Part shown: positions 5,530 to 13,340 of the stretch, piece after piece
Layout: every line of letters begins with the position of its first letter
Numbering within the stretch: position 1 is the first letter of the stretch
Assembly (NCBI GenBank): GCA_900772565.1
Contig: CAAHET010000005.1
Coordinates: 1-18,105 of the forward strand
Direction of reading: 5' to 3'
Length of the DNA stretch: 18,105 nt
DNA from: an uncultured Faecalibacterium sp.
GTDB lineage: Bacteria; Bacillota; Clostridia; Oscillospirales; Ruminococcaceae
Program-made: the position numbers and the translations under genes
Notes under the pieces: generated by a model
The model's input: the letters and a program-made list of their open reading frames with translations, nothing else
Told to the model about the DNA's origin: nothing
Databases searched by the model: none

Positions 5530-6800
5530 CCGCGCTGCCGGATATCCCCCGGCTGTACACTGCCCTTGCCGAGTGTCTGGCGGTGTTGCTGTTCACACCG
5601 GCGCTTGCGCCCCGCTTTTCCAAGGCAGTCACCGGGGGCATCACCCTGCTGTGGGCGGCGGTGCTGTCGGCCTTTCTGGCGCTGACGGGCAACGTGCCCG
5701 GCGGGCTCTGGATCCCCTGCATGGCGGCGGCCATCGGGCTTTCCTACTTATATTTATGGGGCGTGTGGAGCATCACCCTGCTGGAAGCCGGGTATCACTG
5801 CGCCCGGGCGTTTATTCTGGCAGAGCTTGCCGCCAGCGTGGAGTGGCAGCTGCACTGCGCTCTCTGGCCTGCCCGCAGTGCATGGGAGCCGCTTTCTTTG
5901 CTGCTGCTGGCGCTGGTGTACGGGGCGCTGTTCGGCATCATGTGCTGTTTGCAGCACCGCCGCCCCCAGCCCGCCGGGCACTTACAGATCGGCGGCAGCG
6001 CCGCCCTGACGGCGGTCATGCTGGCGCTGACCGCCTTTGCGGTGAGCAATCTGGGCTTTCTGCCGGGCAGCGATATCAACATGAGCATCTTTTCCATCCG
6101 CACGCTGGTGGATTTTTCCGGCGTGCTGATCTTATCCGTGCAGCACGAGCAGCTGCGGGAGAACGCTTTGCACAGCGAGCTTGCCGCCATGGACGAGGTG
6201 CTGCACCGCCAGTACGAGCAGTACAAGCGCAGTAAAGAGGGCATCAACCTCATCAACCGGCGCTACCATGAGCTGAAGGTCCAGCTTGCCCGCATCCGGG
6301 AAGAGCAGGATCAGGCAAAGCAGAACGCCGCCATTGCCGCCATGGAGCAGAACATCCGCCAGTACGAGGCCGAGAACAAGACCGGCAACCCGGTGCTGGA
6401 TACCCTGCTCACCGCCAAGACCATGGAATGCCAGCAGGAGAATATCACCATCACCAGCGTGGCAGACGGCAGGATGCTGGGCTTTCTCACCATCCGGGAG
6501 CTGTGCACCATCGTGGGCGTGGCGCTGGACAACGCCATTGCCGCCGTCCGCGCCGAGCCGGACCCCGAAAAGCGGCTCATCAAGGTGGCGGTGTACAGTC
6601 AGGGCGGCTTTGCCATGCTGCGGTTCGAGCATTATACAGAGACAGCCCCCGCGCTGGATGCGGACGGTCTGCCAAAGCAGGGGACGGACCTGAAAAGCGT
6701 CCGCACCACCGTCGGGCAGCACGGCGGCAGCATGACGCTGCACTGGGAAAACAACTGGTGCACCCTGCGGATCTTGTTTCCGCTGCCCAAAAACAAATAA
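5526..6800 (+). CDS. GHKL-type sensor histidine kinase (AgrC-like)
   Basis: A 424-residue kinase. Residues 8-205 are a membrane sensor region with about six hydrophobic segments and no extracellular domain. A coiled-coil-like linker follows (206-285), with the phospho-acceptor site RYHELKVQL (H248), matching the H-[DE]-x-K of AgrC-type kinases. NPVLDTLLTAK (288-298) and the ATPase domain with N-box ALDNAIAAV (333-341) come next. The G-box region reads GTDLKSVRTTVGQHGG (386-401), where the family usually has G-x-G-L-K, so one glycine is Asp here. The segment between N- and G-boxes is also short. ATP binding may be altered but not obviously lost. It is coupled to the upstream LytTR regulator. 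No AgrB/AgrD-like signal gene is nearby. Confidence 0.87.
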   Translation: MTALPDIPRLYTALAECLAVLLFTPALAPRFSKAVTGGITLLWAAVLSAFLALTGNVPGGLWIPCMAAAIGLSYLYLWGVWSITLLEAGYHCARAFILAELAASVEWQLHCALWPARSAWEPLSLLLLALVYGALFGIMCCLQHRRPQPAGHLQIGGSAALTAVMLALTAFAVSNLGFLPGSDINMSIFSIRTLVDFSGVLILSVQHEQLRENALHSELAAMDEVLHRQYEQYKRSKEGINLINRRYHELKVQLARIREEQDQAKQNAAIAAMEQNIRQYEAENKTGNPVLDTLLTAKTMECQQENITITSVADGRMLGFLTIRELCTIVGVALDNAIAAVRAEPDPEKRLIKVAVYSQGGFAMLRFEHYTETAPALDADGLPKQGTDLKSVRTTVGQHGGSMTLHWENNWCTLRILFPLPKNK

Positions 6801-6807
6801 ATATTTT

Positions 6808-6833
6808 ACGGCAGGTATCCCCTGCCGTTTTTT
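6808..6833 (+). terminator. Rho-independent terminator after the two-component operon
   Basis: ACGGCAGG (6808-6815), loop TATCC, CCTGCCGT (6821-6828), then a T-run to 6833. It starts 8 nt after the kinase stop codon. Confidence 0.85.
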
Positions 6834-6849
6834 GTTGTCTGGCAGGGTG

Positions 6850-6876
6850 CACAAATACAACGGGGCGATATTTGTG
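6850..6876. promoter_or_regulatory. Inverted repeat CACAAATA-N11-TATTTGTG, operator candidate
   Basis: CACAAATA (6850-6857) and TATTTGTG (6869-6876) are perfect arms around an 11-nt GC-rich centre. It sits about 100 nt upstream of the GH3 promoter in an AT-rich 248-nt gap. There is no T-tract, so a protein-binding site is more likely than a terminator. LytTR proteins usually bind direct repeats, so a different regulator is more likely. Confidence 0.4.
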
Positions 6877-6952
6877 TATTAGCACAATAAAATTTGAAAC
6901 AATCTTGTAACTTTTGCAAATTATGCGTTCAAAACGACAGTTTGTGAACAAA

Positions 6953-6983
6953 TTGAAAATTCTCCGGCAATTTCTGGTATTAT
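6953..6983 (+). promoter_or_regulatory. Extended -10 promoter of the membrane GH3 gene
   Basis: TGGTATTAT (6975-6983) is an extended -10 element. A TTGAAA (6953-6958) lies 19 nt upstream, slightly too far for an optimal -35. The start would be near 6990, just before the GC hairpin at 6995-7013. Confidence 0.6.
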
Positions 6984-6994
6984 AAAGCCAAGCT

Positions 6995-7013
6995 GGCAGG
7001 GGCGTCCCCTGCC
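6995..7013 (+). promoter_or_regulatory. 5'-terminal GC-rich mRNA hairpin
   Basis: GGCAGGGG (6995-7002), loop CGT, CCCCTGCC (7006-7013): an 8-bp perfect stem at the predicted 5' end of the mRNA. No T-run follows, so it is not a terminator. Such 5' stems commonly protect transcripts from decay. The following gene has strongly biased codons, which fits high expression (inference). Confidence 0.5.
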
Positions 7014-7048
7014 GTTGTCCGATTCGACAAAACAAGGAGGAGAAAACT

Positions 7049-9907
7049 ATGTTGTCCATCAATATGGATGACGTCATCAAGGTCCTCAACTCGATCAAAT
7101 CGCAGTTGATCGGCTTTGGTGTCGTAGCAGTTCTGCTGATCGCAGTCATGATCGCCTGCCGTAAGCAGAGCAAGTCCAAAAAGTATCTGATCCGCTGGCA
7201 GGCGGGTCTGGGCATGGTGCTGGCACTGGCCATTACCGTGAACCTGATCCTGACCGGCCCCATGTACTCCATGGTCACCCTTGCCACCGGCGGCGGCAAG
7301 GTCAGCGAGGAGAACGTGGCATCCGCTACCCAGCTGTGCGAGAACATTGCCGACGAGGGCATTGTTCTGCTGGATAACGACGGCACCCTGCCCATGGCCA
7401 AGAACAGCAAGCTGAACGTCTTTGGCTGGGCTTCCACCAACCCCTGCTACGGCGGCACCGGTTCCGGTGCGCTGTCCGATGCTTACCCCACCGTCACCCT
7501 GCTGGAGGGTCTGACCAATGCGGGCTTTGAGCTGAACACCGAACTGAGCGACTTCTACACCTCCTACCGTGCAGACCGCCCGGTGGTGGGTATGTTCTCT
7601 CAGGACTGGACCCTGCCGGAGCCGGAGGCTGCACAGTACACCGACGAGCTGATGAACAACGCCAAGGCGTTCTCTGATACCGCCATGGTAGTCATCACCC
7701 GCGTGGGCGGCGAAGGCGCTGACCTGCCCACCGATGTGTCTCAGGTCACCTACGACGCAGGCCACAGCTACAACGACTTTGAGCCCGGCGAGCACTACCT
7801 GCAGCTGTCCAAGACCGAGAAGGACATGATCGATCTGGTCTGCAAGAACTTTGATAAGGTCGTTGTGGTCTACAACGGCGCCAACGCTATGGAACTGGGC
7901 TGGGTCAAGGATTACAGCCAGATCAAGAGCGTTGTCTGGTGCGCAGGCACCGGTCAGAGCGGCTTCAACGCACTGGGCTCCATCCTCTGCGGTGATGTGA
8001 ACCCCTCCGGCCGCACCATCGATACCTTTGTGTACGACCTGACCCAGACCCCCACCGCGAACAACTTTGGCAACTTCACCTACACCAACATGGACGAGTT
8101 CAAGGGCAACTCCTTTGGTACTGATACCATTCCCGCCTTTGTCAACTATGTTGAGGGCATCTATGTGGGTTACAAGTTCTACGAGACTGCTGCCGCCGAG
8201 GGTCTCATCGACTACGACAAGACTGTGGTCTATCCCTTCGGCCGCGGCCTGAGCTACACCACCTTCACCCAGAGCCTGAACAGCGTTACCGAGGCTGACG
8301 GCACCATCACCGTGGATGTCACCGTCACCAACACCGGTTCTGCCTCCGGCAAGGAGGTCGTGGAGGTCTACTACAATCCTCCGTACACCAACGGCGGCAT
8401 CGAGAAGGCTTCTGCAAACCTGATCGGCTTTGCAAAGACCTCTGAGCTGGCTCCCGGCGCTTCCGAGAACGTCACCGTCACCTTCAAGGCCGAGGATATG
8501 GCCTCTTACGATACCTACGGCAAGGGCTGCTATGTGCTGGAAAAGGGCGATTACGTCATCAGCATCAATGCCGACTCCCACACCGTTCTGGATTCCAAGG
8601 TCTACAACGTGGCTTCCGACATCGTATACGACGCTTCCAACAAGCGTGAGAGCGATGTGGAGGTGGCCGACAACAAGTTTGACTTTGCCGAGGGCAATGT
8701 GACCTACCTGTCCCGCGCAAACGGCTTTGCCAACTACGCCGAGGCTACCGCTGCTCCCGCAGACTTCGAGCTGCCGGCAGAGGCTAAGGCTACCTTCTAC
8801 AACAACTCCAACTGGAACCCCGAGGACTTCAACAACGCCGACGACGTGGCTCCCACCACCGGTGCCAAGAACGGCCTGCAGCTGAAGGACATGGTGGGCG
8901 TGGATTACAACGACGCCCAGTGGGATACCTTCCTCGACCAGCTGACCGTTGCCGATATGGACAAGCTCATTGCTCTGGGCGGCTATCAGTCCGTGGCAGT
9001 GGATTCCATCGGCAAGGTGCAGGCTGTTGACTGCGACGGCCCCGCCTCCATCAACAACAACTTCACCCAGCAGGGCTCCATCGGCTTCCCCTCCGCTGTG
9101 ATGATCGCAGCTACCTGGAACACCGATCTGGCACATGACTTCGGCACCTCCATCGGCAAGATGGCTGACGACATGGGCGTTTCCGGCTGGTACGCACCGG
9201 CTATGAACATCCACCGCTCCGCTTTCGCAGGCCGTAACTTCGAGTACTACTCCGAGGACGGCGTGCTGTCCGGTGCAATGGCTGCCAATGCTATCATGGG
9301 CTCTCAGGAGCAGGGCGTCTACGCCTTCATGAAGCACTTCGCCCTGAACGATCAGGAGACCAACCGCTGCGGCATGCTCTGCACCTGGTCCAACGAGCAG
9401 GCCATCCGCGAGATCTACCTCAAGCCCTTTGAGCAGTGCATCAAGGCGGCTGACTGCCACGCCGTCATGTCCTCCTTCAACTACATCGGCAACACCTACG
9501 CAGGCAACTGCTCTGCCCTGCTGAACGATGTTCTGCGCGGCGAGTGGGGCTTCGTGGGCATGGTTCTGACCGACTACTACGGTGTGTACGGCTATCAGGA
9601 TTCTGACCGCCTGATCCGCAACGGCGGCGACTTCTGCCTGGTCAACTACGACACCGAGACCAACCACCTGACCGATACCACCAGCGCTACCGCTCTGGTA
9701 TCCGCACGTCAGGCCTGCAAGAACATCCTGTACACTGTGGCAAACTCCCGTGCTTACTACCCCGAGAACCTGAACCCCGGTATGCCCGGTTGGGAAAAGG
9801 TGATGATCGGTGTGGACGTTGTACTGGCAGCCGCTCTGATCGCACTGGAAGTTCTGGTGGTCAAAAAGGGCTATGCAAAGCGCAAGGAAGAGGAAGTCAA
9901 CGCCTGA
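7049..9907 (+). CDS. Membrane-anchored glycoside hydrolase family 3 with permuted domain order
   Basis: A 952-residue GH3 enzyme (beta-glucosidase/xylosidase-like; substrate unknown). Two hydrophobic segments (about 22-37 and 53-77) flank a positive loop RKQSKSKKYLIR, so the chain exits the cell after the second. Next comes the GH3 alpha/beta domain (about 85-400) with IADEGIVLLDNDGTLP, the acid/base candidate E222 in GGEGADLP, and VYPFGRGLSYT. An FnIII-like domain follows (about 412-520), and only then the TIM barrel (about 610-900) with GRNFEYYSED (728-737), MKHFALND (761-768) and nucleophile D842 in VLTDYYG. This is the reverse of the usual barrel-first order. A third membrane segment (about 917-938) and basic tail end the protein. 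RBS is AAGGAGGAG. Codon use is more biased than in neighbours. Confidence 0.9.
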   Translation: MLSINMDDVIKVLNSIKSQLIGFGVVAVLLIAVMIACRKQSKSKKYLIRWQAGLGMVLALAITVNLILTGPMYSMVTLATGGGKVSEENVASATQLCENIADEGIVLLDNDGTLPMAKNSKLNVFGWASTNPCYGGTGSGALSDAYPTVTLLEGLTNAGFELNTELSDFYTSYRADRPVVGMFSQDWTLPEPEAAQYTDELMNNAKAFSDTAMVVITRVGGEGADLPTDVSQVTYDAGHSYNDFEPGEHYLQLSKTEKDMIDLVCKNFDKVVVVYNGANAMELGWVKDYSQIKSVVWCAGTGQSGFNALGSILCGDVNPSGRTIDTFVYDLTQTPTANNFGNFTYTNMDEFKGNSFGTDTIPAFVNYVEGIYVGYKFYETAAAEGLIDYDKTVVYPFGRGLSYTTFTQSLNSVTEADGTITVDVTVTNTGSASGKEVVEVYYNPPYTNGGIEKASANLIGFAKTSELAPGASENVTVTFKAEDMASYDTYGKGCYVLEKGDYVISINADSHTVLDSKVYNVASDIVYDASNKRESDVEVADNKFDFAEGNVTYLSRANGFANYAEATAAPADFELPAEAKATFYNNSNWNPEDFNNADDVAPTTGAKNGLQLKDMVGVDYNDAQWDTFLDQLTVADMDKLIALGGYQSVAVDSIGKVQAVDCDGPASINNNFTQQGSIGFPSAVMIAATWNTDLAHDFGTSIGKMADDMGVSGWYAPAMNIHRSAFAGRNFEYYSEDGVLSGAMAANAIMGSQEQGVYAFMKHFALNDQETNRCGMLCTWSNEQAIREIYLKPFEQCIKAADCHAVMSSFNYIGNTYAGNCSALLNDVLRGEWGFVGMVLTDYYGVYGYQDSDRLIRNGGDFCLVNYDTETNHLTDTTSATALVSARQACKNILYTVANSRAYYPENLNPGMPGWEKVMIGVDVVLAAALIALEVLVVKKGYAKRKEEEVNA

Positions 9908-9958
9908 TTCCGGGCAAGACGCTCTGAACGGACGCAGCACCTGAACTGAAACCAGACC

Positions 9959-9991
9959 AAAGGCCCGCTGCATAAAAACAGCGGGCCTTTT
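9959..9991 (+). terminator. Rho-independent terminator between the two GH3 genes
   Basis: AAAGGCCCGCTG (9959-9970), loop CATAAAAA, CAGCGGGCCTTT (9979-9990) and one more T. The 12-bp perfect stem suggests that most transcription of the permuted GH3 gene ends here and the second GH3 is expressed at a lower level by read-through or from an unseen promoter. Confidence 0.8.
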
Positions 9992-10021
9992 CTGGATTGA
10001 AAAGGCAAAGAGGAAAATGCC

Positions 10022-12439
10022 ATGAAACACACAGATATCATCAACAGCTTGAGTCTGGAACAAAAATGCGCCCTGCTGAGCGGCGGCACGGTGTTCACCA
10101 CCCGGGCGCTGCCGGGCAAGGGCATCCCGGCCATTACCCTGTCGGACGGCCCCAACGGCGTGCGCAAGCAGGCGGGCGCGGCCGACCATCTGGGCCTGAA
10201 CCCCAGTGTGCCCGCCACCTGCTTCCCCACCTCGGCCACCGTGGCCAACAGCTGGGACCCCGCGCTGGGCGAAGCTGTGGGCGCAGCCATGGGCGAGGAA
10301 GCCGCGGCACAGGGCGTGTCGGTGCTGCTGGGCCCCGGCCTGAACATCAAGCGCAGCCCCCTGTGCGGCCGCAACTTCGAGTATTTCTCGGAGGATCCTT
10401 ACCTTTCCGGCAAGATGGCTGCGGCCTACGTCCGCGGCATTCAGAAAAACGGCATTGCCGCCTGCCCCAAGCACTTTGCGGTGAACAGTCAGGAGCTGCG
10501 CCGCATGGCCTCGGATTCCATCGTGGACGAGCGCACCCTGCGGGAGATCTACCTGACCGGTTTCGAGATGGTGGTCAAAGAAGCGCAGCCCAAGACCATC
10601 ATGTCCGCCTACAACCTCATCAACGGCACTTACGCCAACGAGAACACCCACCTGCTCATGGATATCCTGCGCGGGGACTGGGGCTTTGACGGCGCAGTGG
10701 TCACCGACTGGGGCGGCAGCAACGACCACGCCCTCGGTGTAAAGAACGGCTCTACGCTGGAAATGCCCGCCCCCGGCGGGGACGCCGTCCGCGAGTTGAT
10801 GAAAGCGGTGCAGACCGGCAAGATCACCGAGGCGGACGTGGACGCCCGGCTGGACGAGCTGCTGGAACTGGTGTTCACCACCAAGGCTGCGGTGGACGCC
10901 GCACCCGGCAAGTTCGATGCCGATGCCCACCACGCACTGGCACGCCGGGCTGCTGCCCAGAGCATCGTGCTGCTGAAGAACGAAACCGGCCTGCTGCCCC
11001 TTGCAAAAGGGGAAAAGGTGGCGGTCATCGGTGACTTTGCCCAGACGCCCCGCTATCAGGGTGCAGGCTCCAGCGCCGTCAACTCCATCAAGGTGGATTC
11101 CTTTTTGGACTGCCTTGCCGAAAGCGGCCTGAACAGTGTCGGTTACGCCAAGGGCTTTGACCGGCAGGGCAAGCCCGACGAGGCGCTGAAGGCCGAGGCG
11201 GTGCAGCTGGCAAAGAACGCCAATGTGGTGCTGCTGTGCATGGGTCTGGACGAAATCAAGGAGAGCGAGGGCATCGACCGCGCTGACATGAAGCTGGCAG
11301 AGAACCAGCTGGAACTGCTGGCCGCTGTGGCGGCGGCAAACCCCAACGTGGTGGTGCTGCTGAGTGCAGGCTCCTCGCTGGAAAGCGCATGGGTCAAGGA
11401 CTGCAAGGCGCTGGTTTACGGCTGCTTGGGCGGTCAGGCCGGTGCGGGCGCACTGGTCGAGGTGCTCACCGGCGCACAGAACCCCTGCGGCAAGCTGGCG
11501 GAGACTTGGGCGCGCAGCTACGCCGACACCCCCGCAAAGGAGCATTTCGGCGGCGACGGCCCCACTGTGGAGTACCGCGAGGGCCTGTATGTGGGCTACC
11601 GCTACTACGACACTGCCGGTGTGCCCACCGCCTTCCCCTTCGGCTACGGCCTGAGCTATACCAGCTTTGCGTACAGTGACCTGAAAGCGGACGAAAAAGG
11701 CGTGACCCTGACTGTCACCAACACCGGCAGCTGTGCAGGTGCCGAGGTGGTGCAGCTGTATGTGGCAAAGCCGGACGCAACGATTTTCCGCCCCACCAAG
11801 GAGCTGAAGGGCTTTGTAAAGGTGCAGCTGGAAGCCGGAGAGAGCAAGACCGTCACCATCCCGCTGGACGACAAGGCGTTCCGCTACTGGAACGTCAAGA
11901 CCGACCGCTGGGAGGTGGAGGGCGGCAGCTATCAGCTGCTGGTGGGCGCTTCCAGCGCCGACATCCGTCTGACTGCCGCCGTCACGGTGGCGGGCACCGG
12001 CGCACCCGACCCCTACGCGGGCAAAAAGCTGGGTCATTACTGCACAGCCAATATCCAGAATGTACCGGATGATGAATTCGAAGCGCTGCTGGGACGTCCC
12101 ATCCCGGAGAACAAGGTACACATCGACCGCAACATGACGCTGGGCGAGATGGGACACGGACGCAGCCCCATCGGCTGGCTGGCGGCTGCCGTGCTGGGCG
12201 CCCTGCTGCGCCGCAGCATCAAAAAAGGCAAGCCCGACCTGAACATCCTGTTCCAGTACAATATGCCCCTGCGGGCGCTGGCTAAAATGACCAACGGTGC
12301 CATCAGCATGGGCATGGTGGACGGCATCGTGATGGAGCTGCAGGGCTTCTGGATCATCGGCCTTGTGCGGGTGATCGTGGAGGCCGTGAAGAACATCGTG
12401 CTGAACAGCCGCATGGAAGAGCGCTTGAAAAACAGCTGA
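10022..12439 (+). CDS. Cytoplasmic glycoside hydrolase family 3 (beta-glucosidase type) with C-terminal extension
   Basis: An 805-residue GH3 enzyme in canonical order without signal peptide. The TIM barrel (about 1-290) has LSDGPNGVR (40-48), GRNFEYFSEDP (116-126), PKHFAVNSQE (149-158) and nucleophile D229 in VVTDWGG. The alpha/beta domain (about 305-545) has acid/base candidates E414/E416 in KESEGIDR and the FPFGYGLSYT closing motif. An FnIII-like domain follows (about 555-655). Residues about 662-805 are an extra tail: a segment DEFEALLGRPIP (684-695), then hydrophobic and amphipathic helices (716-729, 757-795) ending in a charged tip. It may attach the enzyme to the membrane or to another protein. 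The RBS AGAGGA lies 10 nt before the ATG. The GtrA-like gene follows after 13 nt. Substrate specificity is not determinable. Confidence 0.9.
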   Translation: MKHTDIINSLSLEQKCALLSGGTVFTTRALPGKGIPAITLSDGPNGVRKQAGAADHLGLNPSVPATCFPTSATVANSWDPALGEAVGAAMGEEAAAQGVSVLLGPGLNIKRSPLCGRNFEYFSEDPYLSGKMAAAYVRGIQKNGIAACPKHFAVNSQELRRMASDSIVDERTLREIYLTGFEMVVKEAQPKTIMSAYNLINGTYANENTHLLMDILRGDWGFDGAVVTDWGGSNDHALGVKNGSTLEMPAPGGDAVRELMKAVQTGKITEADVDARLDELLELVFTTKAAVDAAPGKFDADAHHALARRAAAQSIVLLKNETGLLPLAKGEKVAVIGDFAQTPRYQGAGSSAVNSIKVDSFLDCLAESGLNSVGYAKGFDRQGKPDEALKAEAVQLAKNANVVLLCMGLDEIKESEGIDRADMKLAENQLELLAAVAAANPNVVVLLSAGSSLESAWVKDCKALVYGCLGGQAGAGALVEVLTGAQNPCGKLAETWARSYADTPAKEHFGGDGPTVEYREGLYVGYRYYDTAGVPTAFPFGYGLSYTSFAYSDLKADEKGVTLTVTNTGSCAGAEVVQLYVAKPDATIFRPTKELKGFVKVQLEAGESKTVTIPLDDKAFRYWNVKTDRWEVEGGSYQLLVGASSADIRLTAAVTVAGTGAPDPYAGKKLGHYCTANIQNVPDDEFEALLGRPIPENKVHIDRNMTLGEMGHGRSPIGWLAAAVLGALLRRSIKKGKPDLNILFQYNMPLRALAKMTNGAISMGMVDGIVMELQGFWIIGLVRVIVEAVKNIVLNSRMEERLKNS

Positions 12440-12452
12440 AAGGAAGCAGGCT

Positions 12453-13007
12453 ATGAATTTCTGGAATAACTTTGCGGCAAAACACCCCGCCGCTGCCAAG
12501 TGGGTGCGCGAGGGCGGCCTGTTCGTCATCGTGTCTAACCTCATCACCGTGTTCAAGTACCTGCTGCTGCAATTCCTGCCCAAGGCCTTTGCCAGCCTGC
12601 CGGTGGTGGATTTCGGCTGGCCGGGTATCGATATCACCCTGTTCGGCGAGACCTTCAAGTGGAACATCCTCGGCTACGACGCCGCCCACGGCGGTCTGCC
12701 CTATTTCTGCGCCTATATGATCGCCATGGTCATCGGCGAGTGCATCAACTTCCCCATCCAGCGCAATTTTGTGTTCCGCAGCAAGGGCAATCTGGCAAAA
12801 CAGATCGGCTGGTATCTGCTGGCGTTCTGCGTCATCACCTGCATCGTCAACTCCATCAACTGCATCTGGGTGGCGGTGGCAGGTCTGCTGGTGCCGGATT
12901 TCATCTACAACATCGGCACTACTGTCCTCAACGGCGGTATCTCCATGGTCATCTTCTTCTTCGTGAATAAGATCATCTTCCCGGAGGGCGAAAAAGCCGC
13001 CAAATAA
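12453..13007 (+). CDS. GtrA-like family membrane protein
   Basis: A 184-residue membrane protein with four hydrophobic segments (about 22-43, 84-105, 117-143, 155-176). The stretch INFPIQRNFVFRSKG (98-112) resembles the conserved N-x-x-x-x-R-x-FVF block of the GtrA family, and VNKIIF (171-176) repeats this idea at the end of segment 4. GtrA proteins are linked to flipping of polyprenyl-phosphate-linked sugars or to cell-surface polysaccharide synthesis. The insertion at about 44-82 between segments 1 and 2 is longer than in small GtrA proteins. It is in an operon with the cytoplasmic GH3 (13-nt gap, RBS AAAGGAAG). A GtrA next to a GH3 is unexpected for simple saccharolysis. Confidence 0.7.
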   Translation: MNFWNNFAAKHPAAAKWVREGGLFVIVSNLITVFKYLLLQFLPKAFASLPVVDFGWPGIDITLFGETFKWNILGYDAAHGGLPYFCAYMIAMVIGECINFPIQRNFVFRSKGNLAKQIGWYLLAFCVITCIVNSINCIWVAVAGLLVPDFIYNIGTTVLNGGISMVIFFFVNKIIFPEGEKAAK

Positions 13008-13040
13008 CAAGCTATCTCCTTCATTTTCTTCTTTTCATCA

Positions 13041-13091
13041 CAAAGGCTCTCGCTCGTTCTGTGTATACGACAGAACAGGTGAGAGCCTTTG
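13041..13091. repeat. Large two-part hairpin without T-tract
   Basis: CAAAGGCTCTC (13041-13051) pairs with GAGAGCCTTTG (13081-13091). Inside, GTTCTGT (13056-13062) pairs with ACAGAAC (13070-13076) around loop GTATACG, with a 4-nt internal loop between the stems. It stands 33 nt after the GtrA stop, in the right place for a terminator, but no U-run follows on either strand. It may be a transcript 3'-end stabiliser, a weak terminator or a small dispersed repeat. Confidence 0.6.
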
Positions 13092-13153
13092 GCCGTCTTG
13101 GTAAAAGGAGCTGCGTGTTCCCACTCAGAAGAAAGAAAATGTACGGGTTCCGG

Positions 13154-13182
13154 TTGAGAAAGGTTTTACAGCGTGATATACT
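13154..13182 (+). promoter_or_regulatory. Promoter of the hypothetical gene at 13341
   Basis: TTGAGA (13154-13159), 17-nt spacer, TATACT (13177-13182). The predicted start near 13189 leaves a leader of about 150 nt. The 13008-13340 gap of 333 nt therefore holds a hairpin, this promoter and a leader, with no gene that I can support. Confidence 0.7.
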
Positions 13183-13188
13183 AACACT

Positions 13189-13340
13189 GTATGTGCTCTT
13201 TCTGGCGGCAACGCTGCACACGGCAGCTGTCTTTCAGAACCGCAGCCGCCAAAGCCCGCGAGTGGAAAACAAACAGCCTGAAGTGCGTTTGCGGGGGGCA
13301 AAACACTCCGCCCGCACACCTTATAAACGGAGGAGAACCG
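13189..13340 (+). promoter_or_regulatory. Long, potentially structured 5' leader
   Basis: The leader contains GGCGGC (13202-13207) able to pair with GCCGCC (13245-13250), a nested GCTGC-N5-GCAGC stem (13211-13225), and a later GC-rich pairing between the G-run near 13290-13297 and CTCCGCCCGC near 13307-13316. I do not recognise a known riboswitch class, and no T-tract is present before the RBS GGAGGAG at about 13330. Any control would be at translation. This is pattern-based and uncertain. Confidence 0.35.

Noticed and set aside
6937..6942. ACAGTT as a LytTR (AgrA-type) binding half-site before the GH3 gene
   Set aside because: No second copy at the 21-22 nt spacing expected of a LytTR direct repeat on either side.
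6980..12667. A 1895-codon open frame on the minus strand antisense to both GH3 genes
   Set aside because: It is rich in His, Gln, Gly and Val with no recognisable domain, crosses an intergenic terminator, and lies opposite two clear GH3 genes. Biased codon use on the plus strand leaves this antisense frame without stops.
13191..13340. Longer N-terminus for the hypothetical protein starting at 13191
   Set aside because: It begins at the predicted transcription start, has no RBS, and the added 50 residues are Cys/Arg-rich and not protein-like. The RBS at about 13330 supports 13341.
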